From Nematostella vectensis (lineage: Eukaryota; Cnidaria; Anthozoa; Actiniaria; Edwardsiidae): a stretch of DNA of 60,000 nucleotides. Shown here in pieces: positions 43,960 through 55,635 of the stretch (its first letter is position 1; each line of letters starts with the position of its first letter). Location: the NCBI RefSeq assembly GCF_932526225.1, contig NC_064038.1, forward strand, positions 18,093,075 to 18,153,074, in the 5' to 3' direction. The notes under the pieces were generated by a model, which saw nothing but the letters and a program-made list of their open reading frames with translations, did not search any database and was not told the DNA's origin. Position numbers and translations under genes: made by a program.

Positions 43960-44615
43960 TCAAAAAATGAACCATAACGTTAGAACCAAAATAACGGAAC
44001 AACATGTACATCGCTTTTTATGGCGAGACATGAATTTGGAACGAGAACCTGACGTGTACGTGATATAGCGAGCGAGTGTCATTTGGAGATTTACCTTCGG
44101 GAACAATAGCCACAGTGGCAATGAGAAAGACAGTAGAAATGGCAACTTGGATTATCCACAAGATTCAAAGGTAATAATAGAAAACTCATACATTGATGAT
44201 ATCATTGATAGCATTGCAAACAAATCACAAGCAAAACAACTGACTTAGAAATAGAAAAACTTCTACAAAAAGGAGGATTCAAGATTATAGGCTGGACTCT
44301 GTCAAATGATTATAAAGCTGATAAAAAATCCTTTAACCTGAAGAACGCGCCAAAAGAGTCTACAGAGAAAGTTTATGGAATAGCTTGGAGTCCAGACCAA
44401 CTAAACTTTCAAGTTAAATTTGACGATCTCACGACACAGTTTACAAAAAAGTGATACTATCTAACATTAACAGAATCTATGCCCCTTTTGGTCTCGCCTC
44501 TCATTATACAATCCGTGCCAAGATTTTAATGAGAAAACTATGGACAAGCGAGATCAAACTGAGTTGGGATGACATCATTTCAGAGGAATATCAGAGAGTT
44601 TGGTAGTAGGAAAAC
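43960..44615 (+). pseudogene. BEL/Pao retrotransposon RT-RNase H remnant
   Basis: Broken frames read HRFLWRDMNLEREPDVYVI, then ENSYIDDIIDSI (the catalytic YIDD block), LLQKGGFKIIGWTLSND, VYGIAWSPD, then NRIYAPFGLASHYTIRAKIL and MRKLWTSEI. This is the block order of BEL/Pao pol from the RT palm into the following domain. Several stops and frameshifts. Opposite in orientation to the BEL remnant at 46874-49467, and with different RT wording, so probably a separate lineage. Confidence 0.8.
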
Positions 44616-44662
44616 TCTCAAACATCTCGCCCCCTTGGGACGATCTGGGAAAGAGCCAACCT

Positions 44663-44905
44663 ACATTACAAGGTTCTATCTCTGATTACTAGGTTCTTTC
44701 TCTGATTACTAGGTTCTATCTCTGATTACAAGGTTCTTTCTCTGATTACTAGGTTCTTTCTCTGATTACTAGGTTCTTTCTCTGATTACTAGGTTCTTTC
44801 TCTGATTACTAGGTTCTATCTCTGATTACTAGGTTCTATCTCTGATTACTAGGTTCTTTCTCTGATTACTAGGTTCTATCTCTGATTACTAGGTTCTATC
44901 TCTAA
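44663..44905. repeat. 20-bp tandem repeat, about 12 units
   Basis: AGGTTCTTTCTCTGATTACT with a T/A variant (TTTC/TATC). It directly interrupts the right side of the BEL remnant. Confidence 0.95.
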
Positions 44906-45019
44906 CAAACGTCATCCTCTAGAAGACACAAGTAGTAGAGTAGGTATGGAATTAGCCGTATTTTTGCGGAGGAATACTAATTTTGCGGAGGAATAAATTA
45001 TCTTGAGTTCAGTTCCGAC

Positions 45020-45362
45020 GGCCAATCATAGACGGTTATTCTATTCCGACGGCCATCGCATCTATTCTATTCCGACGGCTATTCAGTTCCGACGGCCATC
45101 ACATCTATTCTATTCCGACGGCCGTCGAAGGACGGCTATTCAGTTCCGACGGCCATCACATCTATTCTATTCCGACGGCCGTCGAAGGACGGCTATTCAG
45201 TTCCGACGGCCATCACATCTATTCTATTCCGACGGCCGTCGAAGGACGGCTATTCAGTTCCGACGGCCATCACATCTATTCTATTCCGACGGCCGTCGAA
45301 GGACGGCTATTCAGTTCCGACGGCCATCACATCTATTCTATTCCGACGGCTATTCAGTTCCG
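45020..45362. repeat. 57-bp tandem repeat with palindromes, about 5-6 units
   Basis: Units join ATTCAGTTCCGACGGCCATC, ACATCTATTCTATTCCGACG and GCCGTCGAAGGACGGCT. CGACGGCCGTCG is a perfect 12-bp palindrome. 57 is divisible by three, hence the open frame over it. Confidence 0.95.
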
Positions 45363-46170
45363 TAGGCCAATGCAGCCGGTGAACGTTAAACAAAACCTAC
45401 CTATATTACTACCAAACGTGGTCTCAAGTCGCAGTTAGACTAAAAAAAAAATAGCCACGAAAAAAAAAATAATGCGATAAAGCGATGCGACGAAATGGAG
45501 GAAGTAGAGAAAAAAAGAAGATGCTGAATATATTGATGAGAAAACGCTTGTTTTCTATTTTATAAAGATGTGTTATTTATTGTCTTAATAAATTATAAGA
45601 TTAGCCCGTCTTTTTGTTTACGGTCTTGTCATCTCAGTATGTGATCTTGTTATGCTAATACATGGTGCTCGATCGTGGGTCACGCAAAGAGCGTAAAAAA
45701 AATCGTACGGTCGCAACTGAATAGCGGTTGGAATAGAAAACCTTCCGAATTGAATAAATAATTGCCATTTCGAATTTTAATACCCATAAAAAGTTTTTCT
45801 TTAGCGCATAAACTGACAAACGATGAAAATACTTTACTACTTTTGTAATTCTACAAAGAAAGTAAACAGTTTGGTTAAACTATTTTATTACAACAACGCT
45901 CATCATACAAATTAATAAGGTTAATACAAAAATAAACCTATACATAAACTAGAGTACCTGATATAGGAAATTCAAATTTAGGGCTCTAGGCAATAATAAA
46001 GTTAATGTACTTTGATTATGGTATTTATCGCCTGGCTATCTAAAGGACTCTTCTTAAGGCTCTTTTTGTTCTCTTTTGTTTACATGTCTATTGAATATAT
46101 GCTGTCAAATCCTGCAGTATGTTAATTCACTCTAGATTACATAAAGTTATTCTTTGAAACGGCTTTTTCC
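45363..46170. other. AT-rich sequence without features
   Basis: About 0.8 kb. I see no gene, RNA or element end. Confidence 0.6.
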
Positions 46171-46174
46171 TCCT

Positions 46175-46530
46175 CCAGTGAGATGATATAGGTATTTTTT
46201 ATGATGTCATCGATGACGTCACATCACGTGATTTTGCCAGTGCACCCCCCTTGCCAGCATGAACACGTCAACCAAGTCTGGTACCCTAAAGGACTGTTTT
46301 AGTGGAATGATATAGGTATTTTTATGACGTCATCGATGACGTCACGTCACGCGACTTTGCCAGTACACCCCTTTCCCCCCTTGCCAGCATGGACATGTCA
46401 ACCAAGATTGGTCCCCTAGGACTCTTTCAGTGAGATAGTATAGGTATTTTTGCGTCGATGACGTCATCTATGAAGTCACGTCACGTGACTTCGCCAGTGC
46501 ACCCCCTTAACCTCCATGGACAGGATAACC
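46175..46530. repeat. About 130-bp tandem repeat, three units, with CRE and E-box palindromes
   Basis: Each unit has GATATAGGTATTTTT, a TCATCGATGACGTCA block, TCACGTGA-like sequence and GCCAGTGCACCCC. The third is partly rearranged. Confidence 0.85.
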
Positions 46531-46689
46531 AAATTTGACCTTCTTACAATGTATCATCTAAAAGATATGCGCCGAACGGTATTTTGATGACATCATCGTT
46601 AGAGTCCCCCCCCCGACATACTTTAGAACCAACGATGTTCGACCTGTTTTTTAAATGAAATAATGAGTTTGTATTCAAACAAAAATCCT

Positions 46690-46855
46690 TAGGTTGTTAC
46701 AAATCCGGTTGATTGTTGTTACAAATCCGGTTGTTAAACGTTGTTACAAATCCGGTTGTTAAAAGTTGTTACAAATCCGGTTGACGAGTTTGTTACATAA
46801 CCGGTTGATTTTTGTTACAAATCCGGTTGTTGTCACATATCTGGTTGATTGATAC
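46690..46855. repeat. Degenerate 20-30 bp repeat
   Basis: Seven or so copies of GTTACAAATCCGGTTG separated by 4-13 bp. Lies at the broken 3' edge of the BEL remnant. Confidence 0.85.
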
Positions 46856-46873
46856 GTCCGGGTGATACAGACT

Positions 46874-47580
46874 TCAGGGGGGTAATCGTAGTCGACCAGA
46901 GGACCACAGCGCATCCCGATCTTCCTTACGTACTCGAATCTGGTGAAACATCGCCTCAACATCAGCTGCAATTCCTGTTTTGCCTTGGCGGAACCGCAGG
47001 AGTACTGCCACCAGATTGTTTGTTACATCGGGTACACTCCGCAGCGCCTTATTCAAGGAAACTCTGCGGCAGCACGAAATACTATTCGCAACTTTCCCGG
47101 TTTGTTTGGGTTTTGGACCGGGTTTGTCGGAAGAAACAAGGTAATCTGGCTCTCAATTCTCGGTTCATCTTCTGTGAGCTTCCTTGCAAACCCCTTCTCG
47201 ATATATCCCTCCATCACTTCACGATACTTAACAGCCAAATCCTCGTTTTCAGGCTTGGTCAGTCTTTGGCGCAACAACTCGGCTCTCCTTTCTGCCATGA
47301 CTCTATTGTTAGGAAGACGGGGATCATCATCTCTCCATAATAGACCGACTTCGTAGTGACCATCAGGTGTCAGACGGGTAGTGTCGCTTAACAGGTGGTA
47401 TCGCCCACGTCTATAAGAGTAGTTTCGCCCACGCATCAAGGTGTTTCGCCCACGCATCAAGGTGTTTCGCCCACGCATCAAGGTGTTTCGCCCACGCATC
47501 AAGGTGTTTCGCGGATAAAAATACGAGTTACTCTCGGGCTCTTTCATCAGAAAACATTTTGTTTCAACGTGCTGAGCCAT
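46874..47580 (-). pseudogene. BEL/Pao RT N-terminal region
   Basis: One frame (47580-47053) reads HYEVGLLWRDDDPRLPNNR, ERRAELLRQRL, YIEKGFARKLTEDE, LFLPTNPVQNPNKPGKLRIV. After a shift the next block reads VLLRFRQGKTGIAADVEAMF then HQIRVRKEDRDAL. These are the linker and RT palm start of BEL/Pao pol. A run of RGRNTLM-type units marks an internal 21-bp tandem expansion. Confidence 0.82.
47415..47512. repeat. 21-bp tandem repeat inside the BEL pol frame
   Basis: Four to five units of TTTCGCCCACGCATCAAGGT plus one base, in frame. A single related unit sits about 300 bp further at 47700-47745. Confidence 0.92.
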
Positions 47581-47591
47581 AAAATATAGCT

Positions 47592-48142
47592 CTAATTAGT
47601 GGAATTATTTCGGGTGCTGTGGGATCCTGCCTGATTCTGTCTGATGCGCGTCTTTATGAGCGAGTGAAAAGACACTAGAACAGCCTTTTTGTATGTATTT
47701 TTATCCGTGGGCGAAACACCTTGATGCGTGGGCGAAGTAACTCTTGTCTCACTGGAATTACGATTAGCGACTTGTTTCTCCTTGTCTTTCGAAGCTCCCT
47801 TCTTACGGTCGCCTTGATTGTTGTCACTATAGATATCCATATGCAACAAGTGAGTCAAGTGACGCCCTAAGCATTTTTTAACATGGCAGTGGTTCAGGAC
47901 ATTACCTAGTTCACATTGTCTTATCACAGGGCAGTTCTGGAGCTTTGTTTCCTTAACTTACATATCTTGCAAACATCATTAACTTGGGCCTCCTTAGCCT
48001 TTCCCTCTACCCCTGTGGCAGCAACCGTAGAAAGTTTGACAGGTGTCATCTTGCTTTGTCCTTGTCTTGGGGATGTTTTAGTGTCCACTGGATCATATCT
48101 CATTAAAGCTTGCCGTTTGCCAAATGCCGCAACATCCCTCAA
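47592..48142 (-). pseudogene. BEL/Pao gag-pol junction with CysHis region
   Basis: Frames contain VCKICKL, then NHCHVKKCLGRHLTHLLHMD, which corresponds to the C-x2-C ... C-x2-C-x-RxHxxLLH signature at the end of BEL gag. Broken by shifts. Confidence 0.65.
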
Positions 48143-48357
48143 CTGAGAAATCTTCCCACGCCTAACTATTTCATAGTTCTCTGCCTGTCATTTACGAATC
48201 AAATCATGTGGCGAGCGCTCAACAATCCGCTTGAGATTAATAGTTTTTTGAAGAGCAACATTGTCTCCATAAGCAATCTTTGGACCAGAAACAAGCTCAT
48301 CAATAAATGCCTGAGTTACACATATTGTCTGTCCATCACGGTCCTCCAAGGTCTTCA

Positions 48358-49467
48358 TTATGTCCTCAAATGAGCAACCCGATTATGCTTAACAACATCA
48401 AGGGCTTCTCCTGATACCAACTTTAGGAGATACTGCAAACGCTGGGCATCAATTAAAAATTCACCTCCCAGATGAGTGCGAATTTTTTCCCGAAAGAATG
48501 GAAAGTCTGCTGGATTAACAGTAAACTGTGTTGGTGTTATCTCATTCAACATCTGAATATTCCACATCGCTGCGACAGGATTATTAGCGTCGGGCGAAAA
48601 ACCTTTATCATGGGACAACTGTGGTAAGCCAGCTGGTGCATGCTGGGAAGCAACAACATTATCAGTCAACGCCCTTCCATCACAGGTCACCCGTGAAGCG
48701 TCAGTTGGGTTAATTTTAGATGCGGTGGCATCCACAAAGTTGCTTGTGTGTTTTTGTTAGTAATGTTCTCACCCATAGTGGGGAACTGGAGAGAGTTGCT
48801 TGTGCCATTAACCAACCCCTCATCTGCAGCAGCCGAGTTGACCAGTTTATCAATGTTGGTCACAATGCCTGTCTCCTTGTCGTAACTACTCTCGATTCTC
48901 CATTCCAGATCAGCAATTCCTGCTTCCTCAGCCAGCTTAGCCAACTCCATTTTCGCATTATACTCCAACTCTTCTCTTATTCTTGACTTTTCCCTTTCGG
49001 ATTTCATTTTTTGCGACTAATGAATTCTTCAATGCTGACTTACGTGACAATGCACGTGATACCTCTAATCCCATTGAGCTACGTCTTGCGACTGATAGGA
49101 CATCATCCCTCAGAGGTAGATCCGCAGTTCCTGAGTCCATTCCACATTCCAAGGTTTCATTGATAATCTTTGACTCCTCGCATTTTGCAATTATTTCAGT
49201 CATTTGTTTCTTTATAGCACTGTACTGTTCTTGAACATGTTGTAGCCTTTCCCTCGAATCAATACCGGGTACATAACTCGCGTGTAAATTCTCAAAGGCT
49301 TTCCAAACAGTCAGCAAGGTATCTAAAGTCGCCTTTGCTTCCGGTAATTGCTGAGTCAACAGTTCGAGCTCCAAATCCAATAAAAGGCCCTCTATTGACT
49401 TGCGTTTATTTGCCCACAAAGTAGCGAGACTCCTTTGGTCTTGATCATTAATGAAGCTGAAGTCCAA
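48358..49467 (-). pseudogene. BEL/Pao gag (DUF1759-type)
   Basis: Starts at ATG 49467. A long coiled-coil-rich N-part (LLLDLELELLTQQLPEAKAT, QEQYSAIKKQMTEIIAKCEE) is followed, after two frame changes near 49000 and 48720, by FTVNPADFPFFREKIRTHL and RLQYLLKLVSGEALDVV. The latter is close to the QKFxYLxxxLxGEA core of BEL gag. Confidence 0.75.
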
Positions 49468-49984
49468 GGATTTTTTTCAACACGCCATTTGGTTAAACAC
49501 AACATTTATTCAAACAAACCTTCACTGACAAAGCGGCGATAAGCGGCGCTGAAAAACTGTAAATCATGTAAACAAAAAGTCTTAGTCTCATGTGACAATC
49601 AATATAAAACAACAGCTCATATCTACTTACAATTCTATGCGGTCTCCAACAGCATTACAAGTGGTAAATAATAGCAAATAAAGTCACTTCGCTCACGCCA
49701 CGAGACGCGCGACCACGTGACCGCACAGGAATCCCGTGGCTGACTGATAAAAAGTAGGAAAACTCACAAACATACGGCGCATGCGCATATGTAAGATGGC
49801 AAACTGATGTTAACGAATACCAGAGCAGACTGGTCATGTCAAAGAATCGACTCTCTCCAGGAAAGAAGATGTCCATTGATCGAATTGAGCTTTGTGGAGC
49901 AGCATTTCTACAGAAAGAATGCAGATATCGATTCTCAAAGTTCTGACACTTAGTGGATTCTCAGTGGATTTTCGGTAGATGGGA

Positions 49985-51985
49985 TAACTGGACTCCTTAT
50001 AGCGCGCTACGGGTTCGGTAAATCGGATAACTGGACTGGTTATGGTGCGCTACGGGTTCGGTAGTTGGGATAACGCGACTCGTTATGGTGCGCTACGGGT
50101 TAGTTGATGAGATAACTGAACACATTATGGTGCGCTACAGGTTCGGTAGATGGGATAACTGAACTCGTTATTGTGCGCTAAAGGTTTGGTAGATGGGAAA
50201 CGCGACTCGTTATGGTGGGCTACGGGTTCGGTAGAGGAGATAGCTGAATTCGTTATGGTGCGCTACGGTTTCGGCAGATGGGATAACTGGACTCGTCATT
50301 ATGCGCTACTGGTTCGGTCGATGGGATAACTGGACTCGTTATATTGCGCTACGGGTTTGGTAGATGTGATAACTGGACTCATTATAGTACGCTACGGGTT
50401 CGGTAAATGGGATAACTGGACTCCTTATAGTGCGCTACGGGTTCGGTAAATCGGATAACTGGACTGGTTATGGTGCGCTACGGGTTCGGTAGTTGGGATA
50501 ACGCGACTCGTTATGGTGCGCTACGGGTTAGTTGATGAGATAACTGAACACATTATGGTGCGCTACAGGTTCGGTAGATGGGATAACGACTTTTTATGGT
50601 GCGCTACGGGCTTGGTAGATAGGATAACGGTACTCGTCATCGTGCGCTACGGGTTCGGCAGATGGGATAACAGGACTCGTTATGTTGCGCTACGTATTTG
50701 GTAGATGGGATAACTAGACTCCCTAGAGTGCGCTACAGGTTCGGCAGATAACTGGACTTGTTATGGTGCGCTACGGGCTCGGTAGATGGGAGAGCAGGAC
50801 TCGTTAAATTGCGCTACGAGTGCGATAGATGGGATAACTGGACTCGTTATGGTGCGCTACGGGTTAGTTGATGAGATAACTGAACACATTATGGTGCGCT
50901 ACAGGTTCGGTAGATGGGATAACTGAACTCGTTATTGTGCGCTACAGGTTTGGTAGATGGGAAACGCGACTCGTTATGGTGGGCTACGGGTTCGGTAGAG
51001 GAGATAGCTGAATTCGTTATGGTGCGCTACGGGTTCGGTAGATGGGATAACTGGACTCGTCATTATGCGCTACGGGTTCGGTCGATGGGATAACTGGACT
51101 CGTTATGTTGAGATACAGGTTTGGTAGATGGGAAACGCGACTCGTTATGGTGCGGAGGAGATAGCTGAATTCGTTATGGTGCGCTACAGGTTCGGTAGAT
51201 GGAATATCATGAGTCGTTATGGTGCGCTACGGGTTCGGTAGATGGGATAACTGGACTCGTCATTATGCTCTACGGGTTCGGTCGATGGGATAACTGGACT
51301 CGTCATTATGCGCTACGGGTTCGGTCGATGGGATAACTGGACTCGTTATGTTGAGATACAGGTTTGGTAGATGGGAAACGCGACTCGTTATGGTGCGGAG
51401 GAGATAGCTGAATTCGTTATGGTGCGCTACAGGTTCGGTAGATGGAATATCATGAGTCGTTATGGTGCGCTACGGGTTCGGTAGATGGGATAACTGGACT
51501 CGTCATTATGCTCTACGGGTTCGGTCGATGGGATAACTGGACTCGTCATTATGCGCTACGGGTTCGGTCGATGGGATAACTGGACTCGTTATGTTGAGAT
51601 ACAGGTTTGGTAGATGGGAAACGCCACTCGTTATGGTGCGGAGGAGATAGCTGAATTCGTTATGGTGCGCTACAGGTTCGGTAGACGGAATATCTGGAGT
51701 CGTTATGGTGCGCTACGTTTCCGGTAGATGGGATAACTGGACTCGTCATTATGCGCTACGGGTTCGGTCGATGGGATAACTGGACTTGTTATAGTTCGCT
51801 ATGGGTTCGGTAGATGGGATAACTAGACTCCTTATAGTGCGCTACGGGTTCGGTAGATGAGATAACTGGACTCGTTATGGTGCGCTTCGGGTTCGGTAGA
51901 TGAGATAACGCGACTCGGTTTGGTTTGCTACAGGTTCGGTAGATGGGATAACTGGACTCATTATGGTGCGCTACAGGTTTGGTAC
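49985..51985. repeat. About 43-bp tandem array, roughly 46 units
   Basis: Units contain ATGGTGCGCTACGGGTTCGG, TAGATGGGATAACTGGACTC and G. Strong unit-to-unit variation. Blocks with GCGGAGGAGATAGC repeat at about 51150, 51395 and 51638, a higher-order period of about 243 bp. Next to the BEL remnant. No unit encodes anything recognisable. Confidence 0.95.
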
Positions 51986-52029
51986 TTGAACAATAACGAG
52001 TTCAGTTTTCCGAACCGTTATCCCATCTA

Positions 52030-52270
52030 CGATATGCTTTGTTTAGTCGCTGACATAAAGCTTCTGATTTCTTCCCATGCGTTATGCTTCAAATATCGTC
52101 GATTTTCCCACGGTCACGTGATTAATGACGTCATTGTTTTTTTCGGTTAGTTGTATGCAATGTGCTTTTTTTAGTCACTGACAGTATGATTTCGAAGTTT
52201 CTGATATCTTCTTACCAATTATTTACAAAATATCGTCGGTTTTCTCACCGTCACGTGATTGATGACGTCA
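52030..52270. repeat. Two about 120-bp direct repeats with E-box and CRE
   Basis: Both copies contain TTTAGTC(G/A)CTGACA, AATATCGTCG, GTCACGTGATT and ATGACGTCAT in the same order. Confidence 0.8.
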
Positions 52271-53080
52271 TGCATAATAACCCTCTTACATTGCGAGGAA
52301 AGTGATTCGTGACATGTCCTGAAATAATATAATTAGGTTGCTGAAAAGGCAAAAGGGGACAAAACGACATGTTGGAAGTACAAAAACACCAAGGGAATAG
52401 CAAGTAGTGGAGGAAATAAACATGAGTTGAATTAAAAAGCAAAAGAAGGGGGTACTAAATACCAGCACGTAAAAGAGCACGACAAATTCGTCTCGACACA
52501 CAAGCAAATATGACATTGAAATTGGCTACTATGGATAAAGACTTTTTCGCGTTTTTTTTTGGTGTTTTTTATACGCTGATAGCATCATGAGAGGGGTGGA
52601 TACGCGAGGGGTCGAACACTGTATGTTGCAACATTAAGATTTGATCGTTTAAAAAATCACTTTTTTTTGTTACCGAGGTCTTAAAATTACTGACTGAGGC
52701 CGAGGACCTAATACGGCTTTTTATATGACCGCGCGCGTTCCAGAGGATAAGGGACCTCACGAGAGACAATCAGAGCGCGCGATTTGATGGATACCGGATC
52801 CCGGAAAAGAATCACACACACACACTTTTATTTCCAAGCCCGTTCAAGCGGGCTATAAGTATACCTCACGTTACCATTATACAAGAGAATAAGTGTCTAT
52901 GTAATATAGATATTTGAACTCAGGGAAGTTTGTTTAACCACTGGAAGCATCTCAGGCACCGACCAAAATGCGGTTACGTAATGTAACGAAATCATCAAAC
53001 AGCGCATTTGGGCTTTGTTCTTGGAGGAAGCTGTAAAATGAAAACAAAATGCACTCCCATTCAAAACCATTCACTACGGA
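52271..53080. other. Sequence without recognised features
   Basis: Intergenic 0.8 kb; includes a CpG-rich stretch at 52720-52800 (GACCGCGCGCGTTCC, GAGCGCGCGA) and a short (CA) run. No gene supported. Confidence 0.5.
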
Positions 53081-53084
53081 AGTG

Positions 53085-53245
53085 AATAAGATATTATAAG
53101 GAGGGTTAATGCAACAGTGCACACTCCGACGGCACGTCTTGATGCACTGCTACTAAAGTGAATGAGATATTATGAAAAGGGTTAATGCAACAGTGCACAC
53201 TCCGACGGCACGTGTGGATGCACAGCTACTAAAGTGAATGAAATT
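53085..53245. repeat. Two-copy tandem repeat of about 78 bp
   Basis: Copies share GGGTTAATGCAACAGTGCAC then ACTCCGACGGCACGT and CTACTAAAGTGAATGA. Confidence 0.9.
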
Positions 53246-53429
53246 TTGAAAGAGAGAAATAAAGTTTGAAAGTAAGTTAAAAAACAGGCCGGAAGTCGTG
53301 CAGAACCATAATTAAGTCTCGATCCTGTGTGACACGCGGAAAGTCTCGAAAATATTAATCTTGTGTGAGTCTTGTAGATTCTAGTAAATATAAATCTAAC
53401 TCCCGAGCGGTAGCCTGAGCAAAATTGTC

Positions 53430-54446
53430 CGCCGAGATTAAAGCAGTGTTATCAAGTCACGCGGTTGGTGCCCCGCCGACCGCACTGCGCGGCTCGAACG
53501 CGGTGGCCGTAAACAGTGGGCAAGCGCTGGTAGACTCACGATGGCACTCCTGTTTCTTGCTTGTGGTCCAACAAGCGGCGCAAATGTGTCGTAGCCAGCG
53601 ATTCACCCCTTTCACGCTACCATGACGATCCTTCGTGTGAGAGCACGTACCGCGTTGGAAATCCCGACAGAAGAGGACCGCTGCTGTGTTCCACGCTCGC
53701 TGCGGCTGAGTTTGCTTTATGCGGCCATATAATGTGCGACTCTCCAAACGCGAAAACGAATCACCCCATCGCAGCAAACCTCGCTCAATCTCTAGGAGGA
53801 CCGCCTCTAGGAGGACCACTCGTTCTACATGGCAAAGTACATAACATCGACTAGGTGTTGCAAACGGGAATGTAATTCACCCTCGCCGAGATCAGGTCTT
53901 AAAAAAATCTGGCGATATCCAGCGACAAATTCCTCGAAGGTGAGATCTTCGTGCTTAATCTCGCCCTTAGACCGCGAGCAGCTTAGATGACTGTGCGGCC
54001 AGTGCTGGGGAATCTGAACCGCGCTTGTGACTTAAGGGACTTACCGGTAGTACGCGACCGGCGCACCATAACCACGCTCTCCTCGTCAGAGTCGCTCCCA
54101 TCCGTGAGCCCAAGATCCCCCAGCGCTGATCAACTTTGTGGACCAGCTGTTCCATGTTGCGCAAATCCGATATCCTTGCGGCGGAGTGCTCAGTCGTCTG
54201 CGGCCCTGACTTTCCAGAGCCGGAGATCTTCTTCAGGGCATCGTGATCCTGCTGGAGAGAGCCAACCTTGTTAGACAGAGAGACGTTATGGCCGCCAAGA
54301 CTAAGGCTCGCTCGAACTTGGAGCTTTGGCGCTTTCGTCAGTAGAAACGAGGTTCGGTGCGGCCAGAGGACCAGTAACTCCTTGCCCCAGGAGCCGAAAT
54401 CATGCTAGCTAAGCTTGGTTTTGCAGGCGGAACACTTGCGAGGCAT
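53430..54446 (-). pseudogene. DIRS-like gag remnant (minus strand)
   Basis: Starts ATG at 54446 with MPRKCSACKTKLS (a CxxC start). Continues through broken frames with SAARISDLRNMEQLVHKVDQ, HEDLTFEEFVAGYRQIF, and ends with AVLFCRDFQRGTCSH and WLRHICAACW. The CRDFxxGxC ... HICAxCW arrangement is the gag zinc region of DIRS-type elements. GC and CpG are higher than in the flanks. No pol follows on this strand, so only the 5' part was kept. Confidence 0.65.
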
Positions 54447-55239
54447 ATCAAAGAAAATTTGAATACTGTATATGATACTTATTTAGCACTACTCGTGGCT
54501 GTGACTCAACTCAACTGAGCTGCCTCTGATATTCTAGACTTCTTATCTACGGTAGGCGTAACCGCTGTCATAGCGCTGCCGGCGTGGGGGAATTAATGCC
54601 TTTGATCCTTATCAGAGTCCCAAAGGGAAGGAAATTGGTGGAAAAAGTTTTATCCAAATGGAATTTTAAACATCAAAATAAATTTTATGGCCGAAACGTA
54701 GAGTATAGTTCACTTCTGGTGACGTCATCACGAGATGGGGTGCACATTGGCCAATCCCTAGACCCCCCTCTTGGCTTTCGCAAGAGTCAGTTGGCGCCTT
54801 TTAGTAAACCAACTTGAGCCCGGGTGAGTTCTTTACATTTCTTAATTATTCACCTTTATTTTTCAATTTTTAAACTTATATTTATGCTGACAAGTCTTTC
54901 TAATGGCTAACATTGATTCTTTCATGTTCCTCGATTGGAATTCTTCAACCATTTTGAGGCAATTCGAGGTATTTGTGCGCTGTTCGCGCTTACAGCTCTT
55001 TCAGTTGCGTATTTTATTACAAATTTTGTCCCGTTGTTTATGACCATTTGCTGCCTTGCTATTTGTTTATTGGATATATACCATGCTATTTGTTTATTGG
55101 ACAAATATTGCTGGCAGGAATTTATTATTTGTATGTCCATGGTTCATTTTATTTATTTTATGACTCCTCTTACTATGCTGGTGAACTGTCTATTATGTTT
55201 TGCTTTTTATCTTATGCATATTATGCAATTTATTTTATG

Positions 55240-55485
55240 ACCCCTCACACTATGCTAAGGACCCACACTATGCTGAGGACACACTATGCTGAGGAAACAC
55301 TATGCTGAGGACACAATATGCTAAGGACACACTATGCTGAGGACACACTATGCTGGGGACACACTATGCTGAAGACACACTATGCTGAGGACACACTATG
55401 CTGAGGACACACTATGCTGGGGACAAACTATGCTTAGGACACACTATGCTGGGGACACACTATGCTGAGGACACACTATGCTGGG
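55240..55485. repeat. 16-bp tandem repeat, about 15 units
   Basis: ACACTATGCTGAGGAC with TGGGGAC and TAAGGAC variants. Lies in the 5' leader of the DIRS-like element, just before gag. Confidence 0.95.
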
Positions 55486-55635
55486 TTGTAGTCAAGTTTA
55501 TGTTTTGTTTTGACCCCTAAAACAATGGCCAAGTCACACCATGGTCATTGTTCTGTTTTGCTTCATTTCGGTAGTTCTTCCCCTCTACCAACTTTCTGCT
55601 TTATGAGTACCCCCCTTTATGTTTCTTGTTTTAGC

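Larger units (their letters stand above)
46850..49470 (-). mobile_element. Degenerate BEL/Pao retrotransposon, gag to RT
   Basis: From right to left on the minus strand: gag, zinc-knuckle region, protease-position sequence and the start of RT. The rest of pol (integrase, 3' LTR) is missing; the element breaks near 46850 at a short-repeat array. AATAAA on the minus strand near 49506 may belong to the 5' LTR, whose borders I cannot place. Confidence 0.75.

Noticed and set aside
45003-45365. 120-codon frame of RRTAIQFRRPSHLFYSDG units
   Set aside because: Explained fully by the 57-bp tandem repeat.
49985-51985. CRISPR-like 43-bp periodicity
   Set aside because: No distinct spacer part; variation is spread over the whole unit, as in a satellite.
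54935-55308. Hydrophobic open frames that look like membrane proteins
   Set aside because: Composition is driven by T-rich leader sequence of the DIRS-like element, and two frames overlap; no family resemblance.
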